Assembly (NCBI RefSeq): GCF_004104055.1
Contig: NZ_QOVJ01000010.1
Coordinates: 1 to 64,000, forward strand
From: Leeuwenhoekiella aestuarii
GTDB lineage: Bacteria; Bacteroidota; Bacteroidia; Flavobacteriales; Flavobacteriaceae
Direction of reading: 5' to 3'
Length of the DNA stretch: 64,000 bases
This document shows, piece after piece, positions 13,228 to 22,273 of the stretch. A model generated the notes under the pieces. That model made no database searches, had not been told where the DNA came from, and worked only from the letters and a program-made list of their open reading frames with translations. Each line of letters begins with the position of its first letter. Position 1 is the first letter of the stretch. The position numbers and the translations under genes are program-made.

Positions 13228-14640
13228 TCAGTTTGCGATTTTTTCGAGTTGAGTTTTTCCTTTTTTAACAATGCTTTCCAAATGTTCAAAGGCCGCCGTT
13301 CCATTAAAATTATCAAGAACCAGCGGGGTTATATTTTCTGCGTAAAGTGCGTTTCCATAATAATCAGGTCTTTGGGCTCCCCAATTTACCGTGGTGTTTG
13401 AAATGTACACATTACTGGCGTTTACCATATAAAAACCTGCGGTCTGCTCGCCTATAAAGTCATCGTCTTTGCAGGGTCTGCAGTCGTAATAACCCCCAGG
13501 GTATTCGGTGGTTTTTGAAACCTCCAGGTCAATATCGTTAAAACGAATATTATCCAGAAGATCTGTTGATGCCGCTCCCAGAAAAATACCGTTTTCACTT
13601 TTGCATCTGATGTTTGCGAAGGTGATGTTAGAAACTTTACCAATACCGGCTTCTTTAGCTCCGGGTTTTAACCTCCAGCCTGCATCTTTGTGATTGTGTG
13701 AGGCGCGGGGATAGGCTGTAATGTAAATAGGCTCTGCCATTCCCCACCAAACGTCAGAAAACTGCTTGCATTCTACCATGATGTTAGAGAAAATAATGTC
13801 TGACACGGTGCCCTCGTCCCGGTTTTGAATACCTATACCTCTGCAACTGCCGGTAATGATGCAGTTGTTAAAGGTAACGTGGCTAATGGCATCCATATTT
13901 TCGGAGCCAATTTTAATCGCACAGGAAGTGCTGATCAATGTACAGTTTGAAATGACGATATTTTTGCAGGGACCCAATTCTTCATATTCCCTTCTGTTTT
14001 TGAGGCAGATACAATCGTCACCTGATTCGATATGGCAATTGCTGATGCGTACATTTTGGCAATGATCGAGATCAATACCGTCGCTGTTGCGTACTTTGAT
14101 ATCATTATAGATTGAAATGTTTGCGATTGAAACATCATAGCAACCTATAAAATGCAGCGCCCAGTAAGCAGCATTACTTACGGTAATGCCGTGCATCTTT
14201 ACGTTTTTACAAGATACCAGGGTTAGAATGTGCGGTCTGGGATCTATCGTCTCAAAAGGCTTGAGCTCATAGGAGTCGTGTAGCTCATCACCCATGAAAA
14301 AGATGCCATTACCATCTATAGTGCCACCGCCTGTAAATGAAATCTGGCTGAGATTTTCTCCACCTATCCAGATGGTGCCTTCTCCCAGATTTTTTCTGAA
14401 GGCGCTTTTAGTATAAACATCTTCGTCAGGGTAGGCTTTTAGCACAGCACCCTGCTCCAGATGTAATTCAATATTTGATTTGAGGTCAAAAGGTCCCGAA
14501 AGGAACGGTTTACCGGGCGGAATGACAACTTTTCCGCCACCAAGATCGGCACAATGATCTATGGCCTTTTGAATGGCCAACGAATTATTCGTAAAGTCAT
14601 CATTTACGGCACCAAAATCGTTTATATTCGTTATATTCAT
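13228..14640 (-). CDS. GH28-family right-handed beta-helix protein, no signal peptide, atypical active site
   Basis: 470 residues beginning MNITNINDFGAVNDDFTNNS, the standard GH28 start but with no export signal, so it is probably cytoplasmic. The fold is marked by GGGKVVIPPGKPFLSGPF and repeated short beta-helix rungs. The first two catalytic blocks are present: NSDGIDLD (NTD block) and ESGDDCICLK (DD block). At the expected GHG block the sequence reads STSCAIKIGSE, and the RIK block is replaced by RGIGIQNRD. Activity on ordinary polygalacturonan is therefore doubtful; an exo-activity on an imported small saccharide is possible. It is the first gene of the minus-strand operon, divergent from the GntR regulator, with an inverted repeat 8 bases upstream of its start. 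Confidence 0.8.
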   Translation of the reverse strand: MNITNINDFGAVNDDFTNNSLAIQKAIDHCADLGGGKVVIPPGKPFLSGPFDLKSNIELHLEQGAVLKAYPDEDVYTKSAFRKNLGEGTIWIGGENLSQISFTGGGTIDGNGIFFMGDELHDSYELKPFETIDPRPHILTLVSCKNVKMHGITVSNAAYWALHFIGCYDVSIANISIYNDIKVRNSDGIDLDHCQNVRISNCHIESGDDCICLKNRREYEELGPCKNIVISNCTLISTSCAIKIGSENMDAISHVTFNNCIITGSCRGIGIQNRDEGTVSDIIFSNIMVECKQFSDVWWGMAEPIYITAYPRASHNHKDAGWRLKPGAKEAGIGKVSNITFANIRCKSENGIFLGAASTDLLDNIRFNDIDLEVSKTTEYPGGYYDCRPCKDDDFIGEQTAGFYMVNASNVYISNTTVNWGAQRPDYYGNALYAENITPLVLDNFNGTAAFEHLESIVKKGKTQLEKIAN

Positions 14641-14647
14641 TAATTTT

Positions 14648-14662
14648 ATATGTAGGACATAT
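14648..14662. promoter_or_regulatory. Inverted repeat ATATGT-AGG-ACATAT, probable GntR/FCD operator
   Basis: Perfect six-base arms flank a three-base spacer between the divergent GH28 operon and the gntR gene. FCD-type GntR regulators often bind TNGT-N3-ACNA palindromes with this spacing. A nearly identical site lies before susC at 20429-20441. Binding by the adjacent regulator is inferred. Confidence 0.6.
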
Positions 14663-14764
14663 TTTAATATAGCAATATATTTAAAATATATGTTAAAATT
14701 ACTTTTTGAATGTTTTAAGTTTTAGTTGTTTTACCAAATATTTGCAATTAACCATCAAACCATT

Positions 14765-15463
14765 ATGTCTTCCAAAATCAAACCCATTAAATCTGTTTCA
14801 CTGGTTGAGCAGGTAGAACAGCGTATTCTCGAATTTTTAAAGGAGAATCGTTTTAAGTCTGGAGACTCTTTACCAGGTGAAATTGAACTCGCTGAAAATC
14901 TGGGCGTAAGCCGTAACATTGTGCGTGAATCGCTTAGCCGCCTACGCATGCTTGGCGTAGTCGAATCTAAAAAGCGTAAGGGAATGTTTATTGCAGAACC
15001 TGATATTTTAAGCGGAATAGAGCGCATTATGGACCCCGACCTTCTTGGGGAAGAAGCCATGCAACACATATTTGAACTGCGACTGGTTCTTGAAGTAGGT
15101 ATGAGTGAGTTGTTATTCATTAGAAAAAAAGATTCTGATATTGTTAAGTTACAAGAAATAGTAGACCGGGAGGCTAATGATCCGCTTTGTAAAACCGATC
15201 TTCAAACCCGTCTTGCTTACGAGATCGAATTTCACTCGTATCTCTATAAGATGTCTGGTAACGGAACCTTAAACCGTTTTCAATCTATGTTGCTACCGGT
15301 TTTTCATTTTATGATGCAGCAGGAATCAAAGGCTGCCGCAGAACCAAAGCGGGGTAGCATCTCTCACAATGATCTGGTTGAAACCTTGCGTAATGGCACT
15401 GCTTATGAATTTAGAGAAAACATGCGCAACCATCTTACTCCACACTTTAGCAAACTGAGCTAA
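14765..15463 (+). CDS. GntR-family transcriptional regulator, FadR/FCD subfamily
   Basis: 232 residues from ATG 14765; an upstream TTG at 14726 would add 13 residues without homology value. The N-terminal winged helix is recognisable: SLVEQVEQRILEFL, then SGDSLPGEIELAENLGVSRN and VRESLSRLRMLGVVESKKRKG. The C-terminal two-thirds is a helical FCD domain with candidate metal-binding histidines in IEFHSYLY, SHNDLVE and RNHL. FCD regulators are usually repressors released by uronates, hexonates or other organic acids. It is divergent from the GH28-to-nagB operon and lies next to the susCD pair; palindromes in both control regions point to it controlling both units and itself. Confidence 0.9.
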   Translation: MSSKIKPIKSVSLVEQVEQRILEFLKENRFKSGDSLPGEIELAENLGVSRNIVRESLSRLRMLGVVESKKRKGMFIAEPDILSGIERIMDPDLLGEEAMQHIFELRLVLEVGMSELLFIRKKDSDIVKLQEIVDREANDPLCKTDLQTRLAYEIEFHSYLYKMSGNGTLNRFQSMLLPVFHFMMQQESKAAAEPKRGSISHNDLVETLRNGTAYEFRENMRNHLTPHFSKLS

Positions 15464-15574
15464 ATTTTGTTGGAATCGCCACAGGATATTACCCCGACGC
15501 TCTTGCTTTTATTCAGGTTTTAGATTCTTCTTGAGCGCTTGCTGTAAGCTAATTAAATTTAAAACTGAATAAAA

Positions 15575-15617
15575 AAAATCCGTCAATCCAGGACTAACCT
15601 TGTGATTGACGGATTTT
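15575..15617 (-). terminator. Rho-independent terminator of the susCD operon
   Basis: A 14-base perfect stem (AAAATCCGTCAATC with its complement) and 15-base loop, followed on the minus strand by a run of eight T. It ends 7 bases beyond the SusD stop. Confidence 0.85.
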
Positions 15618-15623
15618 CCGGTT

Positions 15624-17240
15624 TTAATAACCGGGGTTTTGGCTAATTGTCTTACCGGAAGCATCAATCTCAGACTGTGGTACGGGTCTCAGAAGATTTT
15701 TCTCGGTAATTGCATTGTTAAGCGCTGCGTGCGGGTTGTATTCTAAAACGCGTGATATCAAAGTACCGGTACGCTTTAAATCCATCCAGCGGTTTACTTC
15801 GCCTATAAGTTCACGGGCTCTTTCATCTAATATCAACGCGATATCCACATCACCTGCAGTAAGCGGAGTTGTGATACCGGCACGTGAACGTACGGTATTA
15901 AGATAAGTGGCAGCTGCACCGGGATTATTATTTTGAAAAGCGGCCTCGGCTGCAATAAGATAAGCTTCAGCTCCGCGCATCATTACCATATCGCGATCGC
16001 CTAAAGCACGCTCATTGGCGTATACGAAAGGAGCTCCCGGATCTTCAAATTTCTTAAACATAGGGAAGTGTACATTTGTCACTCCGTCGTTAACCAAATA
16101 CTCATCGGGATTAATGACTGCGTAAGGCTTGCTATCTATACGTTCCTGACTCCATGCTGTTTTAGGAAAGTAAATGGCGGTGTCTCCTACTTCAAGTCCG
16201 TCTTCAGCCACATCAGCATACATAACATATCGTAAGGTTTCTTCATTACGGGTGTCTTCTTCATCAAACATATTGAAGAAGTATGGGGTAGGCATTCTTC
16301 CTATACCATTTTGATATAAGCTACCACGAGCTAAACCGGGATAGTTAAAGTATTCAAATTTGTATAGTAAATGTTTGGTGTTACCCCAGCCTACACTTGA
16401 ACTCTCGCTTCCAAAAAGGAATGAAAAGATCACTTCGTCATTGCGCTGGTTTTCGATATCTACCACATCTGCAAAAGTAGTTTCAAGGGGGTGATTGGCA
16501 ATTACAGTTTCTGCTAAAGAAATTGCGAGGGTATAATCATCAGATGCTGCGAAAGGCTTATAGCCACGGGTTAAAAGCACCTTAGATAATAGGTGGCGGG
16601 CAGCATCTTTAGAAACACGACCGTATTCGTCGGGGGTTTCATCAACAGCGCTAATGGCGTCATTTAGATCATTAACAATTAGTGTATATACTTCTTCTTC
16701 AGACGCACGCATAAAATCAGACTGAGCTGTAGTGATGGGTTCTGTAACAAGAGGTACTCCTCCGTAATTTTCTACCAGATTAAAATAAGACCAGGCTCTG
16801 AAAAATTTGGCTTCACCAACTCCTCTGTTTTTTAAACTTTCTTCTACACCTTCAATCAAATCAGCGTTTTCAAGCAGCGTATTTGCGGCAGCGATCTGCT
16901 TATATTGGTTAGCCCAATAAACCTGCATCACGTAATTTGATGCGTTCATATCTACATAATCGTTTATCGCATCAACACCAGTAAGAGGAGAAGCGCGGGT
17001 CACAATATCAGTACCGAGATCTTCCAGTACATAAAGCATATCTGGTGCATAACGGGTGGTGTTGTCACGTGTTACTTCGTAGATATAATTAACGAGTTGT
17101 GGAAAGCTTTCTTCATTTTCTCTTGAAGATGGAATACTTATAGCCTGTCTGTTTGTTTCCTCAAGAAAATCATCGCAACTCGTTACCAGCGTACCGGTAA
17201 GCAGAAGTGCTAGAGCTGAGGTATAAATTGATTTTTTCAT
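15624..17240 (-). CDS. susD: SusD/RagB-family nutrient-binding outer-membrane lipoprotein
   Basis: 538 residues with lipoprotein signal ending LLTGTLVTSCDDFLE. The N-terminal SusD-like part contains the TPR-like helices (QYKQIAAANTLLENAD, then GEAKFFRAWSYFNLVENYGG). The C-terminal RagB/SusD part carries RDMVMMRGAEAYLIAAEA and LDERARELIGEVNRWMDLKRTG, both typical of the family. SusD proteins cap the SusC channel and hold oligosaccharide at the cell surface. The gene follows susC after 16 bases, in the usual order. It is separate from the glycanase operon but shares an operator-like palindrome with it, so it is the probable uptake partner. Confidence 0.95.
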   Translation of the reverse strand: MKKSIYTSALALLLTGTLVTSCDDFLEETNRQAISIPSSRENEESFPQLVNYIYEVTRDNTTRYAPDMLYVLEDLGTDIVTRASPLTGVDAINDYVDMNASNYVMQVYWANQYKQIAAANTLLENADLIEGVEESLKNRGVGEAKFFRAWSYFNLVENYGGVPLVTEPITTAQSDFMRASEEEVYTLIVNDLNDAISAVDETPDEYGRVSKDAARHLLSKVLLTRGYKPFAASDDYTLAISLAETVIANHPLETTFADVVDIENQRNDEVIFSFLFGSESSSVGWGNTKHLLYKFEYFNYPGLARGSLYQNGIGRMPTPYFFNMFDEEDTRNEETLRYVMYADVAEDGLEVGDTAIYFPKTAWSQERIDSKPYAVINPDEYLVNDGVTNVHFPMFKKFEDPGAPFVYANERALGDRDMVMMRGAEAYLIAAEAAFQNNNPGAAATYLNTVRSRAGITTPLTAGDVDIALILDERARELIGEVNRWMDLKRTGTLISRVLEYNPHAALNNAITEKNLLRPVPQSEIDASGKTISQNPGY

Positions 17241-17256
17241 AATACTATTTATTTTT

Positions 17257-20200
17257 TTAGAAAGTAAAGTTTATACCGGCCATATACGTACGTGCCATAA
17301 ATGACGCACCATAGGTATTTCTACCGGCGTTTTCAGGGTCCCAACCGTCATAGTCACTAAAGGTAAATGGGTTCTGAACTGTAGTGTACAGGCGTAGCTT
17401 TTGAATACCCAATTTTTGAATGGTCTCTTGAGGAAGCGCATAACCCAGGGTCATGAAACCAACTTTTACGAAAGAAACATCCATATTTTTGATAGCTCCC
17501 TGGTATGGTCCTCCGTTACCGGGTTGAAACCAGTTATTAGTAGGGTTCTCAGGTGTCCAGTAATTGGTGTCGTAACCATTCCACAAACGAGCAGGTTCAC
17601 CATCATATGAGAATGCGCGGGCATTGTGAAAATTACTGGAGATCGTTACGCCCTGACTGGTATATACAAAGAATGAGAAGTCAAAGTTTTTATAGTTCAT
17701 CGTGCTGGTAAAACCTCCGGTCCATTTTGGAAGTGGATTTCCTAAAACTACCCGGTCACCTTGTTCAGTAATTTGTCCGTCACCATTAACGTCAACTACA
17801 CGTACCTGCCCCGGCTTCTGACCGAAAGATTCAGCTTCTGCAGCCTGATCCAGTTGCCAGATTCCGTCGTACTTAAAGCCATAAAGTGATCCTGTTGGTT
17901 CTCCTACACGGTGAATAAAAGTTCCACCCTGTGCTCCAAAAATGATTTCATCACTATTACCATATAGATTTACGATCTCATTACGATTACTGGCAAAATT
18001 GAGGTTGGTGCTCCAGGTAAAATCTTCATTGTCTATAATTTTAGCATTAAGTCCTACTTCTATACCTCGGTTGCGAGACTCCCCGATATTGTCAAAGGTT
18101 CCTCCAAAACCGGTTGCTGTGGGCAAAGGTCTAAAGAAGATGATGTCCTTAATATTACGGTTGTAAACATCAACACTACCAGTCAAGCGGTTGTTTAGGA
18201 AACCAAAGTCAAAACCAACGTTTACTTCTGATGTGCGTTCCCAGGTTAGATCTTGGTTAGCAAGACCATTAACAAATAGTGTAGATACACTTGCATCGCC
18301 AATATTAGTATAACTCGATTCTAGTAATGAAAGGGTTCCCAGCGGGTTTAGTCCTCCACCGATACCGTTGTTACCAGTTTGCCCGTAGCTTAAACGTAAC
18401 TTAAGATCTGAAAATACCTTTTGATTACGCATAAAATCTTCGCGTATCACACGGTAAGCAAATGATGCTGAAGGGAAAAATGCCCATTTGTTATCATCAG
18501 ATAATACTGAGGCTCCATCGTATCTACCGGTAAGGGTAAGAATGTAACGGTCCATCAAATTATAATTGATACGTGCTGTATAAGATTCTAGCGTCTGTCT
18601 TTTAAACCCGCTTCCATACGAGTTCACATTTGAACCGGCTCCCAGATTATAAAATAAGAAGTTGTCTGATGTGAAGTTTCTAACCTGAATACCATAGGAT
18701 TCATTGTCCTGTAAAAATCTTGAATAGACAAGTGTTGCTGCCAGGCTGTTGTCATTGTTAATATCTAAGCTGTAATCAACAATGTTATCCCAAGTATACG
18801 AATAGTCTAAGAAGTTGTTTACCTCTGCACGGGTATTACTCTGGTTACCAATTGCACTTTTGGTGTACAGACCACGATATTCTCCCACACGGGTATATTT
18901 GATGTTAGGTGCAAACTTTGTAGTAATGCTAAGTCCTTCTAACGGTTTAACGCTAAGGGAAATGTTACCAATAAAATTAATGTATTTGTTTTCTAATTTC
19001 CAGTTTTGGGTATCAAAAATAGGGTTACTTAACTGGGTCTCTTTTTGAGTAGGCAGGAACAATAAATCCCCGTTATCGTCATAAGCTCTTCCGATTGGCT
19101 TTAAACGATACGCACTTCTAAAAGCTTCTAAACTACCTTCGTTTGTTTTTGCTAAAGTGATGTAGTTATCGTATCCAAAGGTTAACCAATCAGTAAGATC
19201 ACTTTGAATATTTCCTTTTAAAGTATAGCGATTAAAATCTTCACCGTAAACGGTTCCCTGATCCTGAGTATAGCCCAATCCGGCAGCATAAACTGTATTT
19301 TCATTTCCTCCGCTTATATCGAGGGTATGGTTTTGTTGAAATCCGTTGCGCGTGATGAGGTCTACCCAATCTGTACTCACACCATTTGCAATGTTTTGAA
19401 GTTCTTCATCACTTAGGTAGTCATTAATATTCACCGCTGCTGCAGAGTACTGGCCATAGTTACCGTCTTTGTTAGAAGCAAACTGGTTACCTACTACTAC
19501 ATCTCTAAGGAAGGGAATGTAGCTCTTACCATTAAAAACAGGTGGCAGGTTATAAATTTCTTTAAAACCTACGTAGTTATTATAACGCACAGTCATTTTT
19601 CCTTCTTTCCCTTTCTTGGTCTGAATAATAACAACCCCGTTTGTGCCACGCGAACCATAGATTGCAGCGGAAGCCGCATCTTTAAGTACATCCATACGCT
19701 CAATGTCAGCGGGATTCAGGAAGGAAATATCGTCAACAAAAATTCCATCTACTACAAATAACGGGTTTTGACCAGGGCTGTATCCGCCATTTCCAGAACC
19801 TGTATTAATAGTATTTGCACCTCTTACGCGAATGTTGAAGCCTCCTCCACCGGGTTTGTTATCTGTACGTTGTACCGTCACACCGGCTACCTGACCCTGT
19901 ATAGAAGAAACAGCATCTACTTTGTTAGTTTGTTCAAGCGTTTCTGCGCTAACCGTAGATACAGATCCTGTAAGGTTAGAGCGCTTTACTTTACCATAAC
20001 CAATAATAGCAACCTCTTCAAGAGACTGTATGTCAGTTTCCAGATTTACAGTAAGTGAAGTCTGGTTTTGTACAGGTACTTCTTGAGTCAAGTAACCAAC
20101 ATAACTAAATACGAGTACTGCACCCGGCTCAACCTGTAATTGAAATGAGCCGTCTAAATCAGTAATAGTACCGGTATTGGCGCCTTTAATACTAACACTT

Positions 20201-20379
20201 ACACCTGGTAAAGTTTCTCCAGATTGTGTGTCGTAGACCACTCCCGAAATCGTTTTCTGTTCATAGCTGAAAGAAATTTCTGCAAATAGAGGAGCAGCCA
20301 TAATTGTGGTTGTACTCAATAATGCCAAAGTCACTAACGTGATTTTTTTAAGCATCCTGAGTTGTAAAAATGTTCTCAT
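17257..20379 (-). CDS. susC: SusC/RagA-family TonB-dependent outer-membrane transporter
   Basis: 1040 residues. A signal sequence is followed by a carboxypeptidase-regulatory-like domain (ISGVVYDTQSGETLPGVSVS), a TonB box region, the plug with PLFVVDGIFVDD and the SusC hallmark MDVLKDAASAAIYGSRGTNG, then a long 22-strand-type barrel ending in ARTYMAGINFTF with the C-terminal aromatic residue expected of outer-membrane barrels. It imports oligosaccharides bound by SusD using TonB energy. It heads a two-gene operon with susD; a palindrome matching the one before the GH28 operon lies 50 bases upstream of the start. Confidence 0.96.
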   Translation of the reverse strand: MRTFLQLRMLKKITLVTLALLSTTTIMAAPLFAEISFSYEQKTISGVVYDTQSGETLPGVSVSIKGANTGTITDLDGSFQLQVEPGAVLVFSYVGYLTQEVPVQNQTSLTVNLETDIQSLEEVAIIGYGKVKRSNLTGSVSTVSAETLEQTNKVDAVSSIQGQVAGVTVQRTDNKPGGGGFNIRVRGANTINTGSGNGGYSPGQNPLFVVDGIFVDDISFLNPADIERMDVLKDAASAAIYGSRGTNGVVIIQTKKGKEGKMTVRYNNYVGFKEIYNLPPVFNGKSYIPFLRDVVVGNQFASNKDGNYGQYSAAAVNINDYLSDEELQNIANGVSTDWVDLITRNGFQQNHTLDISGGNENTVYAAGLGYTQDQGTVYGEDFNRYTLKGNIQSDLTDWLTFGYDNYITLAKTNEGSLEAFRSAYRLKPIGRAYDDNGDLLFLPTQKETQLSNPIFDTQNWKLENKYINFIGNISLSVKPLEGLSITTKFAPNIKYTRVGEYRGLYTKSAIGNQSNTRAEVNNFLDYSYTWDNIVDYSLDINNDNSLAATLVYSRFLQDNESYGIQVRNFTSDNFLFYNLGAGSNVNSYGSGFKRQTLESYTARINYNLMDRYILTLTGRYDGASVLSDDNKWAFFPSASFAYRVIREDFMRNQKVFSDLKLRLSYGQTGNNGIGGGLNPLGTLSLLESSYTNIGDASVSTLFVNGLANQDLTWERTSEVNVGFDFGFLNNRLTGSVDVYNRNIKDIIFFRPLPTATGFGGTFDNIGESRNRGIEVGLNAKIIDNEDFTWSTNLNFASNRNEIVNLYGNSDEIIFGAQGGTFIHRVGEPTGSLYGFKYDGIWQLDQAAEAESFGQKPGQVRVVDVNGDGQITEQGDRVVLGNPLPKWTGGFTSTMNYKNFDFSFFVYTSQGVTISSNFHNARAFSYDGEPARLWNGYDTNYWTPENPTNNWFQPGNGGPYQGAIKNMDVSFVKVGFMTLGYALPQETIQKLGIQKLRLYTTVQNPFTFSDYDGWDPENAGRNTYGASFMARTYMAGINFTF

Positions 20380-20428
20380 AAATGTGTGTTTTAGTTTTGA
20401 TATTCAAATCATTATGTATTTATGTAAT

Positions 20429-20450
20429 TATGTACTACATATCAATATTA
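20429..20450 (-). promoter_or_regulatory. susC control region: operator TATGT-ACT-ACATA next to a TAATATTG -7 element
   Basis: On the minus strand a -7-like TAATATTG (20450-20443; consensus TAnnTTTG, one mismatch) is followed after one base by ATATGTAGTACATA. This is the same palindrome, with the same 3-base spacer, as at 14648-14662. No TTG is seen at the -33 position (TTA instead). A regulator bound here would overlap the start of transcription, which suggests repression. Confidence 0.55.
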
Positions 20451-20959
20451 TGAAAATATTTTGTTTGTAAAGTACTTTAGTTAAAAATTTAACATTTGTA
20501 AATTGTCCTGATTTTAAATTGTATGCGTATGAATACTAGTTTGTAATAGTATTTTTTTTTGATTTTAAGAAGGTTTTTCAAATCATTTAAGAGAGTGAAG
20601 TATAAGCTTAACTTTTGTATTCTAATAGCATCTTGCGTAGTTGGTTATAGTAGCTCTGCTGTTTATTTAGAAAAACTAAAATTTTTTCTGCTTTAGGATT
20701 TTATGACTATTACAGAAAATAGTTTTAACCATAATGAATAAATAGTGTCTAGAAATACCGAATTAGGATTTGAAGATTAAAAATAATCCCTATTTCAGGA
20801 TAGGTTTTGGTATTTTCTTACTTTTCGCTTTGTCCAAAAGCGTATTTATCTTCAAGGAAATACATTAGATTGTTATTCATTGATTTTTTTAAAAGATAAT
20901 AAGAAGGATAGCTATGAGGCTAAGGATTCTGACTAGTATAGGGGGTAACAATAAACTGA
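20451..20959. other. About 510 bp AT-rich intergenic stretch, no gene recognised
   Basis: The stretch lies between the susC promoter and the tRNA-Arg terminator. No reading frame with a recognisable product, no structured RNA and no repeat was found by eye on either strand. It may hold upstream regulatory sequence for susC. Confidence 0.5.
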
Positions 20960-20986
20960 AAAGACCTCACAATTTGCGAGGTCTTT
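20960..20986 (-). terminator. Hairpin terminator downstream of tRNA-Arg
   Basis: Stem AAAGACCTC/GAGGTCTTT with a 9-base loop lies 33 bases beyond the tRNA 3' end. The T-run on the minus strand is short, so termination may be moderate. Confidence 0.65.
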
Positions 20987-21019
20987 AAGAATTTTATAGT
21001 CAAATGTAGACTTATTTTG

Positions 21020-21093
21020 TGACCTTGCCAGGATTCAAACCTGGAACCTCCTGAGCCGTAATCAGGTGCGCTATTCAGTTGCGCCACAAGGCC
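21020..21093 (-). tRNA. tRNA-Arg (anticodon ACG)
   Basis: The minus strand folds as a full cloverleaf. Acceptor GGCCTTG pairs with CAAGGTC (one G-T), the D-stem is GCGC/GCGC, the anticodon stem CCTGA/TCAGG encloses the loop TTACGGC with anticodon ACG, and the T-stem CCAGG/CCTGG encloses TTTGAAT. The discriminator is A and no CCA is encoded. ACG is normally edited to ICG and reads CGN arginine codons. No integrase gene lies nearby, so there is no sign that it is an attachment site. Confidence 0.97.
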
Positions 21094-21140
21094 TTTATTT
21101 TTGCAAAAATTCGATATTTATTTACCTCATTTTGCGGGTG

Positions 21141-21170
21141 CAAATATAAGTCTTTTTTGAATATCTGCAA
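21141..21170 (-). promoter_or_regulatory. Bacteroidota-type promoter of tRNA-Arg
   Basis: The minus strand carries TTG (21170-21168), 19 bases, then TATATTTG (21148-21141). This is a full match to the Bacteroidota TTG-N19-TAnnTTTG pattern, 47 bases before the tRNA 5' end. Confidence 0.75.
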
Positions 21171-21184
21171 ACTTAAAAAATAAA

Positions 21185-21212
21185 AAAAGCCATTTTAATT
21201 AAAATGGCTTTT
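21185..21212 (-). terminator. Terminator of the HEIGH metallopeptidase gene
   Basis: A 12-base stem AAAAGCCATTTT with its complement around an AATT loop, followed on the minus strand by a T-rich tail. It lies 18 bases after the gene's stop. Confidence 0.85.
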
Positions 21213-21230
21213 GAAGTGGTTAATTAATAC

Positions 21231-22100
21231 TTAGTACATATTGTTTAAAGCAGTAATATCATTAGCGTTGAATTCACCATCTTCACTAGCACTAAAGCAA
21301 GCCAGCATAATAGATGTTGAGTCATACCCGGTTGGAGTTCCCGAAATGTGGTTAGTATCTCCACCTTCATTTACATTTTGACCACAACTTTGTCTGCTAA
21401 ACCAGTCTGTGTGTCTAAATCCTACAGAGTGACCTATTTCATGAGTTAATACGTGCTCAACGACATTCGTGTCATAATTAGTAAGGCCATAAATCTGTAC
21501 AAATTTAAAAGGCAATCCATTACTAGGAAAACCAGCGCTACCACCTGCACCACTAGGGTTGTTGACGGTGTTGTTATAGACAACCATGTCTTTACTTTGA
21601 TAATCTGTACCAAAAGTTAAATTGAAACTAATGCTTACACCACTTAGACGATTATAGTTTGCTACTGCCCACTCAAGTGCTGTACGTTCTTTTTGGCTCA
21701 AAGCCTGGCTGCCGCCAGTATACCCAATTATCGAAATCGTGCGTCCCTGACTCACTAAAGCAGATGTACTATATTGTTTAGAATCTCCTTTACCATCTTT
21801 AGTTTGCTTAATGTTAGCGGTCATTTCAGCTAATTGATCTGGAGTTACAATAACATCTTCTTCTAAGAAAAGTCTGGGCTCTGAAGAACCGTCAGGAAAG
21901 TAGAAGGCGTCCCAACGAATATAATTAGTATTCATTCCTAAATTTTCAACCTGATCAATGATGGCTTGTGAAACCTCAAGATTAGTGGTAGGTCGTGCAG
22001 CTTCAGTTGTGCTTTCTGAAGCCTCTTCAGAACAAGAAGCAAATACCATTGAAATTCCCAGGCTAAAAAGGCCTACTTTTTTAATTGTTTCTGATAACAT
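21231..22100 (-). CDS. HEIGH-type zinc metallopeptidase (M57-like), lipoprotein
   Basis: 289 residues. The N-terminus is a lipoprotein signal ending in FASCSEEAS. The catalytic motif HEIGHSVGFRHTDWF near residue 220 is a metzincin-like HExxHxxGxxH zinc site, and the HEIGH core is the signature of the dual-action HEIGH metallopeptidase family. Just before it lies LTNYDTNVVEHVLTHE. Upstream, IIGYTGGSQ and LEWAVANYNRLSG are usual for these Bacteroidota secreted proteases. Substrate is unknown. It is monocistronic, between tRNA-Arg and clpS, with its own terminator; no cognate inhibitor or secretion gene lies beside it. Confidence 0.85.
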   Translation of the reverse strand: MLSETIKKVGLFSLGISMVFASCSEEASESTTEAARPTTNLEVSQAIIDQVENLGMNTNYIRWDAFYFPDGSSEPRLFLEEDVIVTPDQLAEMTANIKQTKDGKGDSKQYSTSALVSQGRTISIIGYTGGSQALSQKERTALEWAVANYNRLSGVSISFNLTFGTDYQSKDMVVYNNTVNNPSGAGGSAGFPSNGLPFKFVQIYGLTNYDTNVVEHVLTHEIGHSVGFRHTDWFSRQSCGQNVNEGGDTNHISGTPTGYDSTSIMLACFSASEDGEFNANDITALNNMY

Positions 22101-22225
22101 ATAATAATAGTTAGTGTTTATATTACTTGTAAAATATCATAAAAAAATAACATGCAAAGCTTTAAATCGTTAAAATTATAACTTTTAACGATTTAAAATT
22201 TCATTTAATTAATGATTATGTAAGA

Positions 22226-22250
22226 AAAAAGCCTCTTCGAGAGGCTTTTT
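22226..22250 (-). terminator. Terminator of the clpS operon
   Basis: Stem AAAAAGCCTCT/AGAGGCTTTTT with a TCG loop, 23 bases beyond the clpS stop. It is A/T-flanked on both sides, so it could work in either direction. Confidence 0.85.
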
Positions 22251-22273
22251 ATACTTAGGCTATTTTATTGAAT

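Noticed and set aside
14726-14764. TTG start for the GntR regulator
   Set aside because: The added 13 residues are hydrophobic and unlike the N-terminus of the family; ATG 14765 gives the expected start.
20451-20959. Possible small RNA or short gene in the susC upstream region
   Set aside because: Only very short frames and no stable hairpin apart from the tRNA terminator were seen.
21020-21093. tRNA-Arg as an integration site of a genomic island
   Set aside because: No integrase, no direct repeat of the tRNA end and no mobile genes were found on either side.
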